Shown in pieces: positions 19,304-27,770 of a DNA stretch of 64,000 bases. The notes under the pieces are model-generated. The model worked only from the letters and a program-made list of their open reading frames with translations, had not been told where the DNA came from and did not search any database. The position numbers were made by a program, and so were the translations under genes. Within the stretch, counting starts at the first letter, position 1, and each line of letters starts with the position of its first letter. Source of the stretch: Gammaproteobacteria bacterium (GTDB lineage: Bacteria > Pseudomonadota > Gammaproteobacteria > Enterobacterales > Permianibacteraceae); assembly GCA_016182845.1 (NCBI GenBank), contig JACPFT010000016.1, positions 62,001-126,000 of the forward strand, written 5' to 3'.

Positions 19304-19795
19304 ATGTCGTTAAAAGACCTGATCAGCCTGGAGCGCACCCACGTGGGTGCGCCAGGCTTGAGCAAGAAGCGCACCCTGGAACTGGCCGCCCGCCTGGCGG
19401 CCGAGTCCGCGCCGGCCATTCCCGGCCAGTCGCCCCCGAAATCCGCCGATTTGTTCGACGCCCTCCTGGCCCGGGAACGCCTGGGCAGCACGGCCCTGGG
19501 ACAAGGCATCGCCCTGCCCCACGGCCGCATCGCCGCCGGCGCGACTGCCATGGGCGTCTTGATCCGCCTCGCCGATCCCCTGCCCTTCGACGCCCCGGAC
19601 GGCCAGCCCGTGGACCTGGTCTTCGCCCTGTTCGTGCCGGAGGATCAATGCCAGCCGCATTTGGACACCCTGGCCGAGCTGGCCCGGCTGTTTTCCGAAC
19701 CGGAGCTTTTGCAGCGGCTGCGCGCCGCGAACGACAATTTCAGCTTGCACGAGCGCATGCTAGACTGGCTGAACAGTACTCACCCCCAGCCTTAA
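19304..19795 (+). CDS. ptsN: Nitrogen-regulatory PTS EIIA (EIIA-Ntr)
   Basis: Regulatory phosphocarrier of the PTS-Ntr system, which modulates potassium transport and nitrogen/carbon signalling. The 163 aa place the phosphorylated residue at His73 in GIALPHGRI, the E. coli number, which supports ATG 19304. A TTG at 19286 overlapping the hpf stop would add six residues. rapZ follows after 25 bases, with no room for hprK. Confidence 0.93.
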   Translation: MSLKDLISLERTHVGAPGLSKKRTLELAARLAAESAPAIPGQSPPKSADLFDALLARERLGSTALGQGIALPHGRIAAGATAMGVLIRLADPLPFDAPDGQPVDLVFALFVPEDQCQPHLDTLAELARLFSEPELLQRLRAANDNFSLHERMLDWLNSTHPQP

Positions 19796-19820
19796 GCCTT
19801 TGTAATACGCGGATATCAGC

Positions 19821-20666
19821 GTGAAAATGATGATCCTGTCGGGCCGCTCCGGCTCCGGCAAAACCGTCGCCCTGCGCGCCCTCGAAGACCTGGGCTTCAA
19901 TTGCATCGACAACCTGCCGGTGAGCCTCTTGCCGGTCCTGGCCCAGAAGATCCGCTCCGAGCATGGCACGGTGGTCGTGTCCATCGACGCCCGGGCCATG
20001 GCCGAGGAGCTGTCCCGCTTCGATGATTTCATCGATGCGATCGAGGGCTCGGGCCTGCCCTGCGAGATCCTGTACTTCGACGCCGCCGACGACACCCTGC
20101 TCAAGCGCTTCTCGGAAACCCGCCGCCGCCATCCTCTGACCCAGGAGGGCGTGTCCCTGCTGGAGGCCATCCGCAAGGAGCGGGAGCTCCTGGAACCCAT
20201 CGCCGCCAAGGCCGATCTGCTGATCGACACCAGCCTCCTGGGTCCCTACAAGCTGCGCGACCTGATCCGCGATCGGATCATCAACCGGCCCACGGCGCAC
20301 ATGGCCCTGGCCTTCCAGTCCTTCGGCTACAAGAACGGCGTGCCGGGCGATGCGGATTTCGTCTTCGACGCCCGCTGCCTGCCCAATCCCTATTGGGACC
20401 CGGCCCTGCGCCCGCTGACCGGGCGCGACCAGCCGATCATCGATTTCCTGCAGGGCGATGCCCTGGTCCTGGAATTCTTCTGGCAGGTGAAGGTCTTCCT
20501 GCACACCTGGATCCCGCGCTTCGAGCAGGACAACCGCGCCTACATGACCGTGGCCATAGGCTGCACCGGCGGCCAGCACCGCTCGGTCTATCTGGCCGAG
20601 CAGCTGACCGCCCATTTCGCCAAGGAGCGCGACAACGTGCAAGTCCGCCATCGGGAGCTGTCATGA
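19821..20666 (+). CDS. rapZ: RNase adapter protein RapZ
   Basis: GTPase-like adapter that in E. coli guides RNase E to GlmZ and senses glucosamine 6-phosphate. The 281 aa have Walker A GRSGSGKT (8-15). The C-terminal domain contains the conserved VFDARCLPNPYWDPALRPLTG and VAIGCTGGQHRSVYLAEQL. The start is GTG. Its stop overlaps the next start (ATGA). Confidence 0.95.
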   Translation: MKMMILSGRSGSGKTVALRALEDLGFNCIDNLPVSLLPVLAQKIRSEHGTVVVSIDARAMAEELSRFDDFIDAIEGSGLPCEILYFDAADDTLLKRFSETRRRHPLTQEGVSLLEAIRKERELLEPIAAKADLLIDTSLLGPYKLRDLIRDRIINRPTAHMALAFQSFGYKNGVPGDADFVFDARCLPNPYWDPALRPLTGRDQPIIDFLQGDALVLEFFWQVKVFLHTWIPRFEQDNRAYMTVAIGCTGGQHRSVYLAEQLTAHFAKERDNVQVRHRELS

Positions 20667-21082
20667 ACGTCGGCGTCCTGCTGCTCACCCAGGAAAACAT
20701 CGGCGGCGCCCTGTTGCGCGCCGCGCAATGCCAGTACGAGCCCCTGCCCCTGGAGGTCTCGGTCCTGGCGGTCAATGCCGAGGCCGGCGTCGAGGTCTTC
20801 GCGCGCACCGTCGCCCAGCGCATCGAGCAGCTGGATACCGGCGGCGGCGTCCTGGTGCTCACCGACGCGGCCGGCACCGCCCCCCATGCCCTGGCCCAGG
20901 CCCAGATGTCGCCGCGATTGCGCATCGTCTCCGGCCTCAACCTGCCCATGCTCCTGGGCCTGTTCAAATACCCCCAACGCAGCCTGGACGAGCTGGCCAA
21001 CGTGGCCCAGCAGGCCGGCCGCCAGGGCATCGCCGATGCGTCGAGAGCCGGTCATGGTCAGCCGCCGCTGCAAGATCACTAA
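20663..21082 (+). CDS. Mannose-type PTS EIIA component lacking the phosphorylation histidine
   Basis: EIIA-Man/PtsA-like domain of 139 aa. Active members carry the phosphorylated histidine at position 10 (GTHGW in E. coli ManX). Here the same position, in VLLLTQENIGG, is Gln10 (codon CAG). The remaining fold is well kept: GGVLVLTDAAGTAP retains the conserved aspartate, and SGLNLPMLLGLFKYP matches the family. The start is coupled to rapZ (ATGA), and the last 29 bases overlap HPr. The protein is either a non-phosphorylatable regulator or in decay. Confidence 0.88.
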   Translation: MNVGVLLLTQENIGGALLRAAQCQYEPLPLEVSVLAVNAEAGVEVFARTVAQRIEQLDTGGGVLVLTDAAGTAPHALAQAQMSPRLRIVSGLNLPMLLGLFKYPQRSLDELANVAQQAGRQGIADASRAGHGQPPLQDH

Positions 21083-21323
21083 TAAGCTGGGCCTGCACGC
21101 GCGGGCCTGCGTCAAGCTGCAGAACACCGCCCGCCAGTTCGAGTCCCCGGTCATCCTGAAGAAGGACGAGCAAGCCGCCGCCGCAGCCAGCGTGCTGCAA
21201 CTGATGATGCTGGCGGCGGGCCAGGGCACGGAGCTCGTCATCGAGGCCGAGGGCGAGGATGCGGAGGATGCGCTGAACGCCGTCGAGGAGCTGATCGCCA
21301 ATCGCTTCGAAGAGGGGGAGTAA
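21054..21323 (+). CDS. ptsO: HPr-family phosphocarrier (NPr/PtsO-like)
   Basis: Phosphocarrier between Enzyme I and EIIA proteins. The 89 aa have His15 in NKLGLHARAC, which is intact, and Ser46 in the AASVLQLMMLAAG stretch, at the HPr kinase site. Neither hprK nor ptsI is in this cluster, so its phosphodonor must be encoded elsewhere. It overlaps the EIIA gene by 29 bases and ends the operon. The symbol is by position and family. Confidence 0.9.
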   Translation: MVSRRCKITNKLGLHARACVKLQNTARQFESPVILKKDEQAAAAASVLQLMMLAAGQGTELVIEAEGEDAEDALNAVEELIANRFEEGE

Positions 21324-21337
21324 CCCCCTCTCCCCTC

Positions 21338-21362
21338 CCCCTCTCCCGCGAGGGGAGAGGGG
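21338..21362. repeat. CCCCTCTCCC-type palindromic repeat
   Basis: CCCCTCTCCC (21338-21347) pairs with GGGAGAGGGG (21353-21362). There is no T-run, so a terminator role is doubtful. It lies between HPr and mgtE, and a near-identical copy sits between gatC and gatA. Confidence 0.6.
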
Positions 21363-21491
21363 AAGACGAGGCGCTTCCCTCAGGAAAATTCAAACGCTTC
21401 CAACTTGTGATTTTTGCCGGCCACGGCCACAATTCCCGCCCATTCCCCTCCGGCCCGGCCTGAAACCGCTAGGCCCAGCCCTGGAGCCTGC

Positions 21492-22850
21492 ATGGCCGAA
21501 GCCCTGGACCTCGAACAGAGCACGCTGATCGTCGAGCGCCTGAACCAGGCCCTGTCCAATGGCCTGTTCGTGCAGGCGCGCCGCCAGCTGAACGAGCTGG
21601 AGCCGGCCGATATCGCCTATGCCCTGGAGGCCTCGCCGCCCCGTGCCCGAAAGCTCGTCTGGAAGCTCCTGGACGAGGAGCGCGAGGGCGAGGTCCTGCA
21701 ATACCTGGGCGAGGAACTGCGCGAAAGCTTTCTGCGCCAGATGGCGCCCCGGGAACTGGCCGCCGCCACCGCCGATCTCGACACCGACGATCTGGCCGAC
21801 ATCCTCAACTCCCTGCCGGACGAGGTGTTCCGGGAAGTCCTGCTGTCCATGGACGCCCGGGACCGCCTGCGCGTCGAGGCCGTGCTCTCCTATCCGGAGG
21901 ACTGCGCCGGCGGCATCATGAACACCGACACGGTGACCGTGAAGCCGGATGTGACCGTGGAGGTGGTGCTGCGTTATTTGCGCATGAAGGGCGAGCTGCC
22001 CGAGGGCACCGATGCCTTGTTCGTGGTGGACGAGGAGGACCGCCTGCTGGGCAGCGTGCCGCTCACCATCCTGGTCACCAGCCAGCCGGAGCAGAGTATC
22101 GCCAGCATCATGGACAGCGACACCGAGGTCCTCCTGGCCGAGGAGAGCGACACCGAGGTGGCCAAGCTCTTCGAGCGCCGCGACCTCATCTCCGCGCCGG
22201 TGGTGGACCGCGGCAACCGCCTGATCGGCCGCATCACCATCGACGACGTGGTGGACGTGATCCGCGACGAGGCCGATGCCTCCATGAAGTCCATGGCCGG
22301 CCTCACCGAGGACGAGGAAACCTTCGCGCCGGTCCTGCCCTCGGCGCGCCGGCGCGTGGTCTGGCTGAGCATCAACCTGTGCTCGGCCCTGCTCGCCGCC
22401 CTGGTCAACAACGCCTTCGAAGGCACGCTGGAGAGCCTGGCGACGGTGGCCGTGCTGCTCACCATCGTGCCCTCCATGGGCGGCGCCGCCGGTAACCAGG
22501 CGGTAACCCTGACCATACGCGGCCTGGCCCTGGGCCATATCGGCGACTCCAATTACCGCTGGCTCATCGGCAAGGAAGTGGCCATCGGCGCCCTGAACGG
22601 CCTGGTCCTGGCCCTGGCCATCGCCTCGGTGGTGGGCCTGTGGAAGCACAACTGGCCCCTGGCCGGCGTCATCGGCGCGGCCCTGTTCTGCACGCTCTTG
22701 ATCGCCAATCTGGCCGGCGTCGCCATTCCGCTCGCCATGCGCCGCGCCGGGCTGGATCCGGCCATCGCCGGCAACCTGCTCCTGACCTCGGTCACCGACA
22801 TCATCGGCCTCTTGAGTTTCCTGGGCCTCACCACGGTGATCCTGCTGTGA
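21492..22850 (+). CDS. mgtE: Magnesium transporter MgtE
   Basis: Homodimeric Mg2+ channel of the inner membrane, 452 aa. Domains in order: a cytoplasmic N domain (about 1-130), two CBS domains (about 135-255, with DDVVDVIRDEADASM at the plug region) and five C-terminal helices with SMGGAAGNQAVTL, the conserved pore segment. The start has GGAG five bases upstream. Its stop overlaps the creB start (GTGA). Confidence 0.95.
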   Translation: MAEALDLEQSTLIVERLNQALSNGLFVQARRQLNELEPADIAYALEASPPRARKLVWKLLDEEREGEVLQYLGEELRESFLRQMAPRELAAATADLDTDDLADILNSLPDEVFREVLLSMDARDRLRVEAVLSYPEDCAGGIMNTDTVTVKPDVTVEVVLRYLRMKGELPEGTDALFVVDEEDRLLGSVPLTILVTSQPEQSIASIMDSDTEVLLAEESDTEVAKLFERRDLISAPVVDRGNRLIGRITIDDVVDVIRDEADASMKSMAGLTEDEETFAPVLPSARRRVVWLSINLCSALLAALVNNAFEGTLESLATVAVLLTIVPSMGGAAGNQAVTLTIRGLALGHIGDSNYRWLIGKEVAIGALNGLVLALAIASVVGLWKHNWPLAGVIGAALFCTLLIANLAGVAIPLAMRRAGLDPAIAGNLLLTSVTDIIGLLSFLGLTTVILL

Positions 22851-23527
22851 GCCCGGTCCGCATCCTCATCGTCGAGGACGAGCCGGCCATCGCCGAAACC
22901 CTGGTCTATGCCCTCAAGGACGAGGGCTTCCAGACCGAGGTCCTGCACCTGGGCAGCGCGACCCTGGCCGTCATGCGCGAGCGCCCGGCCGATCTCGTGG
23001 TGCTCGATGTCGGCCTGCCGGACATCAGCGGTTTCGAGGTCTGCAAGGCCCTGCGCCGCTTCAGCGACGTGCCCATCCTGTTCCTCACCGCGCGCAACAG
23101 CGAGGTGGACCGCATCGTAGGCCTGGAGATCGGTGGCGACGATTATGTCAGCAAGCCCTTCAGTCCCCGCGAGGTGGCGGCGCGCGTCAAGGTCATCTTG
23201 AAACGCGTGAAGCCCCGTCAGGCCGACCAGGCCGACGCGGGCGAGTTCCAGCACGAGCACGCCGCCCGGCGCATCCGCTACCGGGGCGCGGCCCTGGAAC
23301 TGACGCTCAGCGAATACCGGCTTCTGGCCTGTCTCCTGGAACACCCGGGCCGCATCTACACCCGCGCCGAGCTCCTGGATCGCCTGGAGCTGCCCGCCGA
23401 GATCTACGACCGCAGCATCGACGGCCATATCAAGACCCTGCGCGCCAAGCTCAAACTGGTGGACGCCGCCGCCGAGCCGGTTCAGACCCATCGCGGCCTG
23501 GGCTACAGTCTCAAGGCCGCCTGGTGA
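22847..23527 (+). CDS. creB: Response regulator CreB (OmpR family)
   Basis: DNA-binding response regulator partnered with CreC. The 226 aa have a receiver with Asp54 (VVLDVGLPD) and Lys in YVSKPF, followed by a winged helix with ELTLSEYRLLACLLEHPGR and DRSIDGHIKTLRAKL. GTG start overlapping mgtE. The CreB assignment rests on domain type plus the creB-creC-creD order. Confidence 0.9.
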   Translation: MSPVRILIVEDEPAIAETLVYALKDEGFQTEVLHLGSATLAVMRERPADLVVLDVGLPDISGFEVCKALRRFSDVPILFLTARNSEVDRIVGLEIGGDDYVSKPFSPREVAARVKVILKRVKPRQADQADAGEFQHEHAARRIRYRGAALELTLSEYRLLACLLEHPGRIYTRAELLDRLELPAEIYDRSIDGHIKTLRAKLKLVDAAAEPVQTHRGLGYSLKAAW

Positions 23528-24951
23528 ACCTCGGCGTTCGCATCTTCCTGATTTACTTCCTGTTCGTGGGCCTGACCGGCTATTTCGTCCTGTCCACGGT
23601 CATGGAGGAAATCAAGCCGGGCGTGCGCCAGTCCACCGAGGAGACCCTAGTGGACACGGCCAATCTCCTGGCGGAGTTCTTGCGCGAGGACATGGCGGCG
23701 GGCCGCTTAAACCGGGAGCGCTTCCAGGGGATCATCGCCGCCTACGGCCAGCGCCACCCCCAGGCCACGATCTGGGGCATAGCCAAGACCCGGGTCGATC
23801 ACCGCATCTACGTCACCGATGCGAAGGGGCTAGTCCTGCTCGACTCCACGGGCCGCGACCTGGGCAAGGACTATTCGCGCTGGAACGACGTCTACCGCAC
23901 CCTGCGCGGCCAATACGGGGCACGCACGACGCGGGAAGACCCGGCCGACGAGTTCTCCACGGTCATGTACGTGGCGGCTCCCATCCAGGATGCCAGGCGC
24001 ATCCTCGGCGTGGTCACCGTGGCCAAGCCCAACCGCGCCCTGCAGCCCTTTATCGAGCGCTCGGAGGCACGCTTAAGCCGCATCGGCCTGGCCCTGATCG
24101 CCCTCAGCCTGGCCCTGGGCCTGGTGTTCGCCTATGCCCTGAGCCGTTCCCTGCGCCGCTTGAGCGACTACGCCACGGCCGTGGCCCAAGGCGAGCGCGC
24201 CGAGCTAGTCCTGCCGGCCGGCCGGGACGAGGTGGCGCGCCTGGCCCGCGCCATCGAGACCATGCGTAACCGTCTGGAGGGCAAGGCCTATGTGGAACAC
24301 TATGTCCACGGCTTGACCCATGAGATGAAGAGCCCGCTGGCCGCCATACGCGGCGCGGCCGAACTCATCGACGAGCGCATGCCTGTCGAGGATCGGGAAC
24401 GTTTCCTCGCCAATATTCGGGGCGAGACGGCACGGCTGCAGCAGCTCATCGAGCGCCTCCTGGAACTGGCCCGGCTGGAACACCGCCGCCGCCTGGAAGA
24501 AAAAGCGCCCGTAGCGCTTTCCCCGCTGATCGAAGACTGGCGCGAGGCGCGACTGGCGGCCCTGCACACGGCGGGCGTGCGGCTGGACAATGCGCTTCCA
24601 GCGGACCTGGAAATTCCCGGCGAGGCCTTTTTACTACGCCAGGCCCTGGCCAATCTACTGGACAATGCCCTGGACTTCACACCGCCCGGCGGGACGATCC
24701 GCATCCATGCCGGGGAGGAAGACGGACGATGGCATGTCGCAGTCGACAACCCCGGCGAGCCCATACCCGATTACGCCCTGCCCCGGCTCTTCGAGCGCTT
24801 CTATTCCCTGCCCCGCCCGGCCACGGGCCGCAAGAGCACGGGCCTGGGGCTCGCCTTCGTGCGCGAGGTGGCCTCCCTGCACGGCGGCGAGGTCCGCGTA
24901 GTCAATACCGAGGGCGGCGTGCGCGCCGAACTGGTGCTGCCCGCCCACTGA
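23524..24951 (+). CDS. creC: Sensor histidine kinase CreC
   Basis: Inner-membrane sensor kinase of 475 aa. A first helix (about 5-27), a periplasmic sensor region (about 28-185), a second helix (about 185-208) and a HAMP-like linker lead to the H box HGLTHEMKSPLAAIRGAAEL, N box NLLDNALDFTPPGG and G box STGLGLAFVREV. The GTG start overlaps the creB stop (GTGA). In E. coli CreBC responds to carbon source and growth phase. Confidence 0.91.
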   Translation: MNLGVRIFLIYFLFVGLTGYFVLSTVMEEIKPGVRQSTEETLVDTANLLAEFLREDMAAGRLNRERFQGIIAAYGQRHPQATIWGIAKTRVDHRIYVTDAKGLVLLDSTGRDLGKDYSRWNDVYRTLRGQYGARTTREDPADEFSTVMYVAAPIQDARRILGVVTVAKPNRALQPFIERSEARLSRIGLALIALSLALGLVFAYALSRSLRRLSDYATAVAQGERAELVLPAGRDEVARLARAIETMRNRLEGKAYVEHYVHGLTHEMKSPLAAIRGAAELIDERMPVEDRERFLANIRGETARLQQLIERLLELARLEHRRRLEEKAPVALSPLIEDWREARLAALHTAGVRLDNALPADLEIPGEAFLLRQALANLLDNALDFTPPGGTIRIHAGEEDGRWHVAVDNPGEPIPDYALPRLFERFYSLPRPATGRKSTGLGLAFVREVASLHGGEVRVVNTEGGVRAELVLPAH

Positions 24952-24958
24952 ATCCCCA

Positions 24959-24984
24959 CATAAGGCCCATCATCGCCCCATAAG
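24959..24984 (+). promoter_or_regulatory. Direct CATAAG repeats upstream of creD
   Basis: Two CATAAG hexamers (24959-24964 and 24979-24984), each preceded by C/A-rich bases, are 20 bases apart, about two helical turns, in the 92-base gap between creC and creD. No TTCAC-N6-TTCAC cre-tag of the E. coli type is visible. These could be the local CreB operator, as inference only. Confidence 0.3.
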
Positions 24985-25043
24985 ACGCCCACACGCGCCG
25001 TGCATCCTTGGCTCCATCCCCACCGCGTCCAAGGAGCGTCGCC

Positions 25044-26396
25044 ATGCAAAAAACCCTGCTCGTCAAATTCGGCTTCATCGCCCTATTGAGCTTCCTGTTG
25101 TTGATCCCCTTGAGCCTGATCCAGGGCATGGTCAGCGAGCGCGCCGCCAACCGCGAGGCCGTGCGCCAGGATATCGCCCGCAGTTCCAGCTATGCCCAGC
25201 GGATCACCGGGCCCATCCTCGTCCAGCCCTATGTGCGCCGCGTCGAGGAAACCCGTTTCGCCGCCGACGGCATCACCCAGGTGAAGACGGAAAAGGACGT
25301 GCGCGGCCAGCTGTATTTCCTGCCCGAGGACTTGCAGTTGAAGGGCCAATTGGCCAGTGAAGTGCGCTGGCGCGGGATTTATCCGGCGCGCCTGTTCCAC
25401 GCCAAGAACCAGCTGCAGGCCAAGTTTCACATCCCCAGCCATTTCGGCATCGCCGAGGATTTCGAGCGCTACCGCTTCGAGCCGGCCTTCGTCAGCCTGG
25501 GCATTGCCGATATTCGCGGCATCGAGGCCGTCCCCGGCCTGAAGCTCGACGGCAAGGCCCTGGAACTGCGGCCCGGCAGCCGCGTGCGCTTCATCGAGAG
25601 CGGCATCCATAGCCCCATCGGCCTCTTGGCGCCGGACCGGGACAGCCACATGGCCCTGGATCTGAGCCTGGCCCTGCAGGGCACGGAAGGCTTTTCCCTG
25701 GTTCCGGTCGGCAAGAACAGCGATTTCCGCCTGAGCTCCGACTGGCCACACCCGAGCTTCCAGGGCGAATTCCTGCCGGTGGATCGCAAGGTCGATGCCC
25801 AGGGATTCGAGGCCCATTGGCAGACCTCGTTCTTCGCCACCAATCTCGAGGAAAAGCTGAAGGCCTGCGCCCGCGACGGCGAGCAATGCCCGGCCTTCCA
25901 CGGCACGCAAATGGGCGTCGACCTGGTGGACCCGGTGGACCAGTACCTGCAAACCGAACGCTCGGTGAAATACGGCCTGCTCTTCGTGGTCCTGAGCTTC
26001 GCCGGCTTCTTCTTGTTCGAAATCCTCAAGCCCGTGGCCGTGCATCCGGTGCAATACGGCCTGGTCGGCCTGGCCCTGGCCCTGTTCTTCCTGCTGCTCC
26101 TGTCCCTGTCGGAACACCTGGCCTTTTGGCAGGCCTATGGCATCGCCGCCGGCGCCTGCATCGCCCTCATCAGCTTCTACGTCAGCCATGTCCTGGGTGG
26201 CCGTGCGCGCGGCCTGGCCTGCGGCCTGGGCTTGAGCCTGCTCTACGGCATGCTCTTTTGCCTGCTGCGCTCGGAAGATCATGCCCTCCTGCTCGGCTCG
26301 GCCCTGCTCTTCGCCGTCCTGGCGGGCGTCATGATCCTGACCCGCCGCCTGAACTGGTACCGGCTGGGTGGCCAGACGCCGGCATTGTGCGACTGA
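25044..26396 (+). CDS. creD: Inner membrane protein CreD
   Basis: CreBC-controlled membrane protein of unknown biochemical role, linked in E. coli to colicin E2 tolerance and envelope integrity. The 450 aa comprise one N-terminal helix (about 8-28), a large periplasmic domain, then about five C-terminal helices (from about residue 320). TGPILVQPY, FHIPSHFGIAEDFERYRF and VDPVDQYLQTERSVKYGLLF are family-like. AAGGAG lies seven bases before ATG 25044. Confidence 0.9.
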   Translation: MQKTLLVKFGFIALLSFLLLIPLSLIQGMVSERAANREAVRQDIARSSSYAQRITGPILVQPYVRRVEETRFAADGITQVKTEKDVRGQLYFLPEDLQLKGQLASEVRWRGIYPARLFHAKNQLQAKFHIPSHFGIAEDFERYRFEPAFVSLGIADIRGIEAVPGLKLDGKALELRPGSRVRFIESGIHSPIGLLAPDRDSHMALDLSLALQGTEGFSLVPVGKNSDFRLSSDWPHPSFQGEFLPVDRKVDAQGFEAHWQTSFFATNLEEKLKACARDGEQCPAFHGTQMGVDLVDPVDQYLQTERSVKYGLLFVVLSFAGFFLFEILKPVAVHPVQYGLVGLALALFFLLLLSLSEHLAFWQAYGIAAGACIALISFYVSHVLGGRARGLACGLGLSLLYGMLFCLLRSEDHALLLGSALLFAVLAGVMILTRRLNWYRLGGQTPALCD

Positions 26397-26404
26397 ACCC
26401 GACC

Positions 26405-26428
26405 GGGGACCGGCGCCTACCGGTCCCC
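26405..26428 (+). terminator. Hairpin after creD (possible terminator)
   Basis: A perfect 9-bp stem, GGGGACCGG/CCGGTCCCC with loop CGCCTA, begins nine bases after the creD stop. There is no T-run after it, so intrinsic termination is uncertain. Confidence 0.4.
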
Positions 26429-26517
26429 AGGCCCTTGTCTATACTGAGCCGTGAGCCGCAGTTCGCTGAGCCCAGCGAGGCCTAAGTCTGAGACAACAAC
26501 AGACCCAAGGAGCCGCC

Positions 26518-27759
26518 ATGACCCTGCGCAAGACCCTGATTGCCCTGCTGCTGTGCACGCCCCTGGCGGCGCCAGCGGAAAACCTCTTCGTCGTCGCCGG
26601 CCAGTCCGGCAACGACAGCTTCAACACCCATTTCAACGATGCCGAGGAGGCCACGGAATTCTTCGCCGACTCCAGCCTCACCGACTTCCTGCCCAGCTAC
26701 GACGACGGCACAGGCGCCGGCGGCATCACCACCGCTTCCGCCGCCAGCTTCCTGCTGGATTTCCGCGGCCTGCCCATGAATCTGTCCTTCGACTCCGCCT
26801 CGCCCACCCTGAACCTCAATATCGGCAGCCTGGGCATACACCAGCATTTCGAGGGCGCCACGCGTCGGGAGAGCGTGGATCTCTTCGTGGAATGGATGAA
26901 GGAAAACCAGGACGGCAATCTGGACCGCATCATGGCCGCCCTGGCCGAGGTCTCGCCCGTGGATCCCATCGCCGGCAACCCGGCCTCGTTGATGAACCAG
27001 ATGATCGACGATGTAGCGGCAGACTCCATGTTCGTCGATTCCAGCGAGATGAACAGTTTCACCGACCAGGGCAAGGACTCGGAAAACCGCATCGGCCTGG
27101 GGCTGGACTATGCCCGCTACGACACCGACCGGGGCAACCAGGATCAATACCGCCTGCCCCTGTCCTACACCGTGCGCTTCGACGGCAACCCGGATCGCCA
27201 GCTCATGCTGAAACTGCCGGTGACCTATACCACCGTGGACGGAGCGCGCAGCTATGCACTGCCCTTCAGCGCCATCCTGCGCTGGCCGGTCAACCCCAAC
27301 TGGACCCTGACCCCGGCCGTGACCTATGGCATCACCGGTTCGGAAGAGCTGGGTTCGGGCGGCAAGGTCTACAGTTATTTCCTGACCAGTTCCTACGTGA
27401 TCCGCCTGGACAGCATGGATCTGACCATAGGCAATATGGCCGGGCGTAGCGAAACCCTGGAAACCGATATCGGCGATTATTCCTTCGAGCCGGAGCTGAA
27501 AAACACCGTGCTGCGCAACGGCGTCCTATTGTCCATGCCCACGGATTGGCTGGGCGGCGGCAACCGCCTGGAATTCTTCCTGGTCAATACCACCATGAGC
27601 GGCTCGGATCTCTACCTGGATAAATACAACGTGGTGGGGGCGAGTTTCGGCCCGAGGCGTAGCCAGATCGGCAAGGCCAATGAATACAATTTCGGCTTTA
27701 AATACCTGTTTTCCAGCGATATCAAGGCCTATACGCTGAATGTGAAGTATTGGTTTTAG
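26518..27759 (+). CDS. Exported protein, probable outer-membrane beta-barrel, function unknown
   Basis: I do not recognise the family. The 413 aa begin with a clear Sec signal peptide (cleaved near APA-ENLF). Residues about 20-165 are acidic and Asp/Ser/Asn-rich. From about 190 to the end there are alternating amphipathic strands (YRLPLSYTVRF, LMLKLPVTYTTV, WTLTPAVTYGI, YSYFLTSSYVIRL), and the chain ends in an aromatic (KYWF), the usual outer-membrane barrel signature. AAGGAG lies upstream. It is monocistronic, after the creD hairpin and before a REP pair. Confidence 0.75.
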   Translation: MTLRKTLIALLLCTPLAAPAENLFVVAGQSGNDSFNTHFNDAEEATEFFADSSLTDFLPSYDDGTGAGGITTASAASFLLDFRGLPMNLSFDSASPTLNLNIGSLGIHQHFEGATRRESVDLFVEWMKENQDGNLDRIMAALAEVSPVDPIAGNPASLMNQMIDDVAADSMFVDSSEMNSFTDQGKDSENRIGLGLDYARYDTDRGNQDQYRLPLSYTVRFDGNPDRQLMLKLPVTYTTVDGARSYALPFSAILRWPVNPNWTLTPAVTYGITGSEELGSGGKVYSYFLTSSYVIRLDSMDLTIGNMAGRSETLETDIGDYSFEPELKNTVLRNGVLLSMPTDWLGGGNRLEFFLVNTTMSGSDLYLDKYNVVGASFGPRRSQIGKANEYNFGFKYLFSSDIKAYTLNVKYWF

Positions 27760-27770
27760 TGCGTAGCCTG

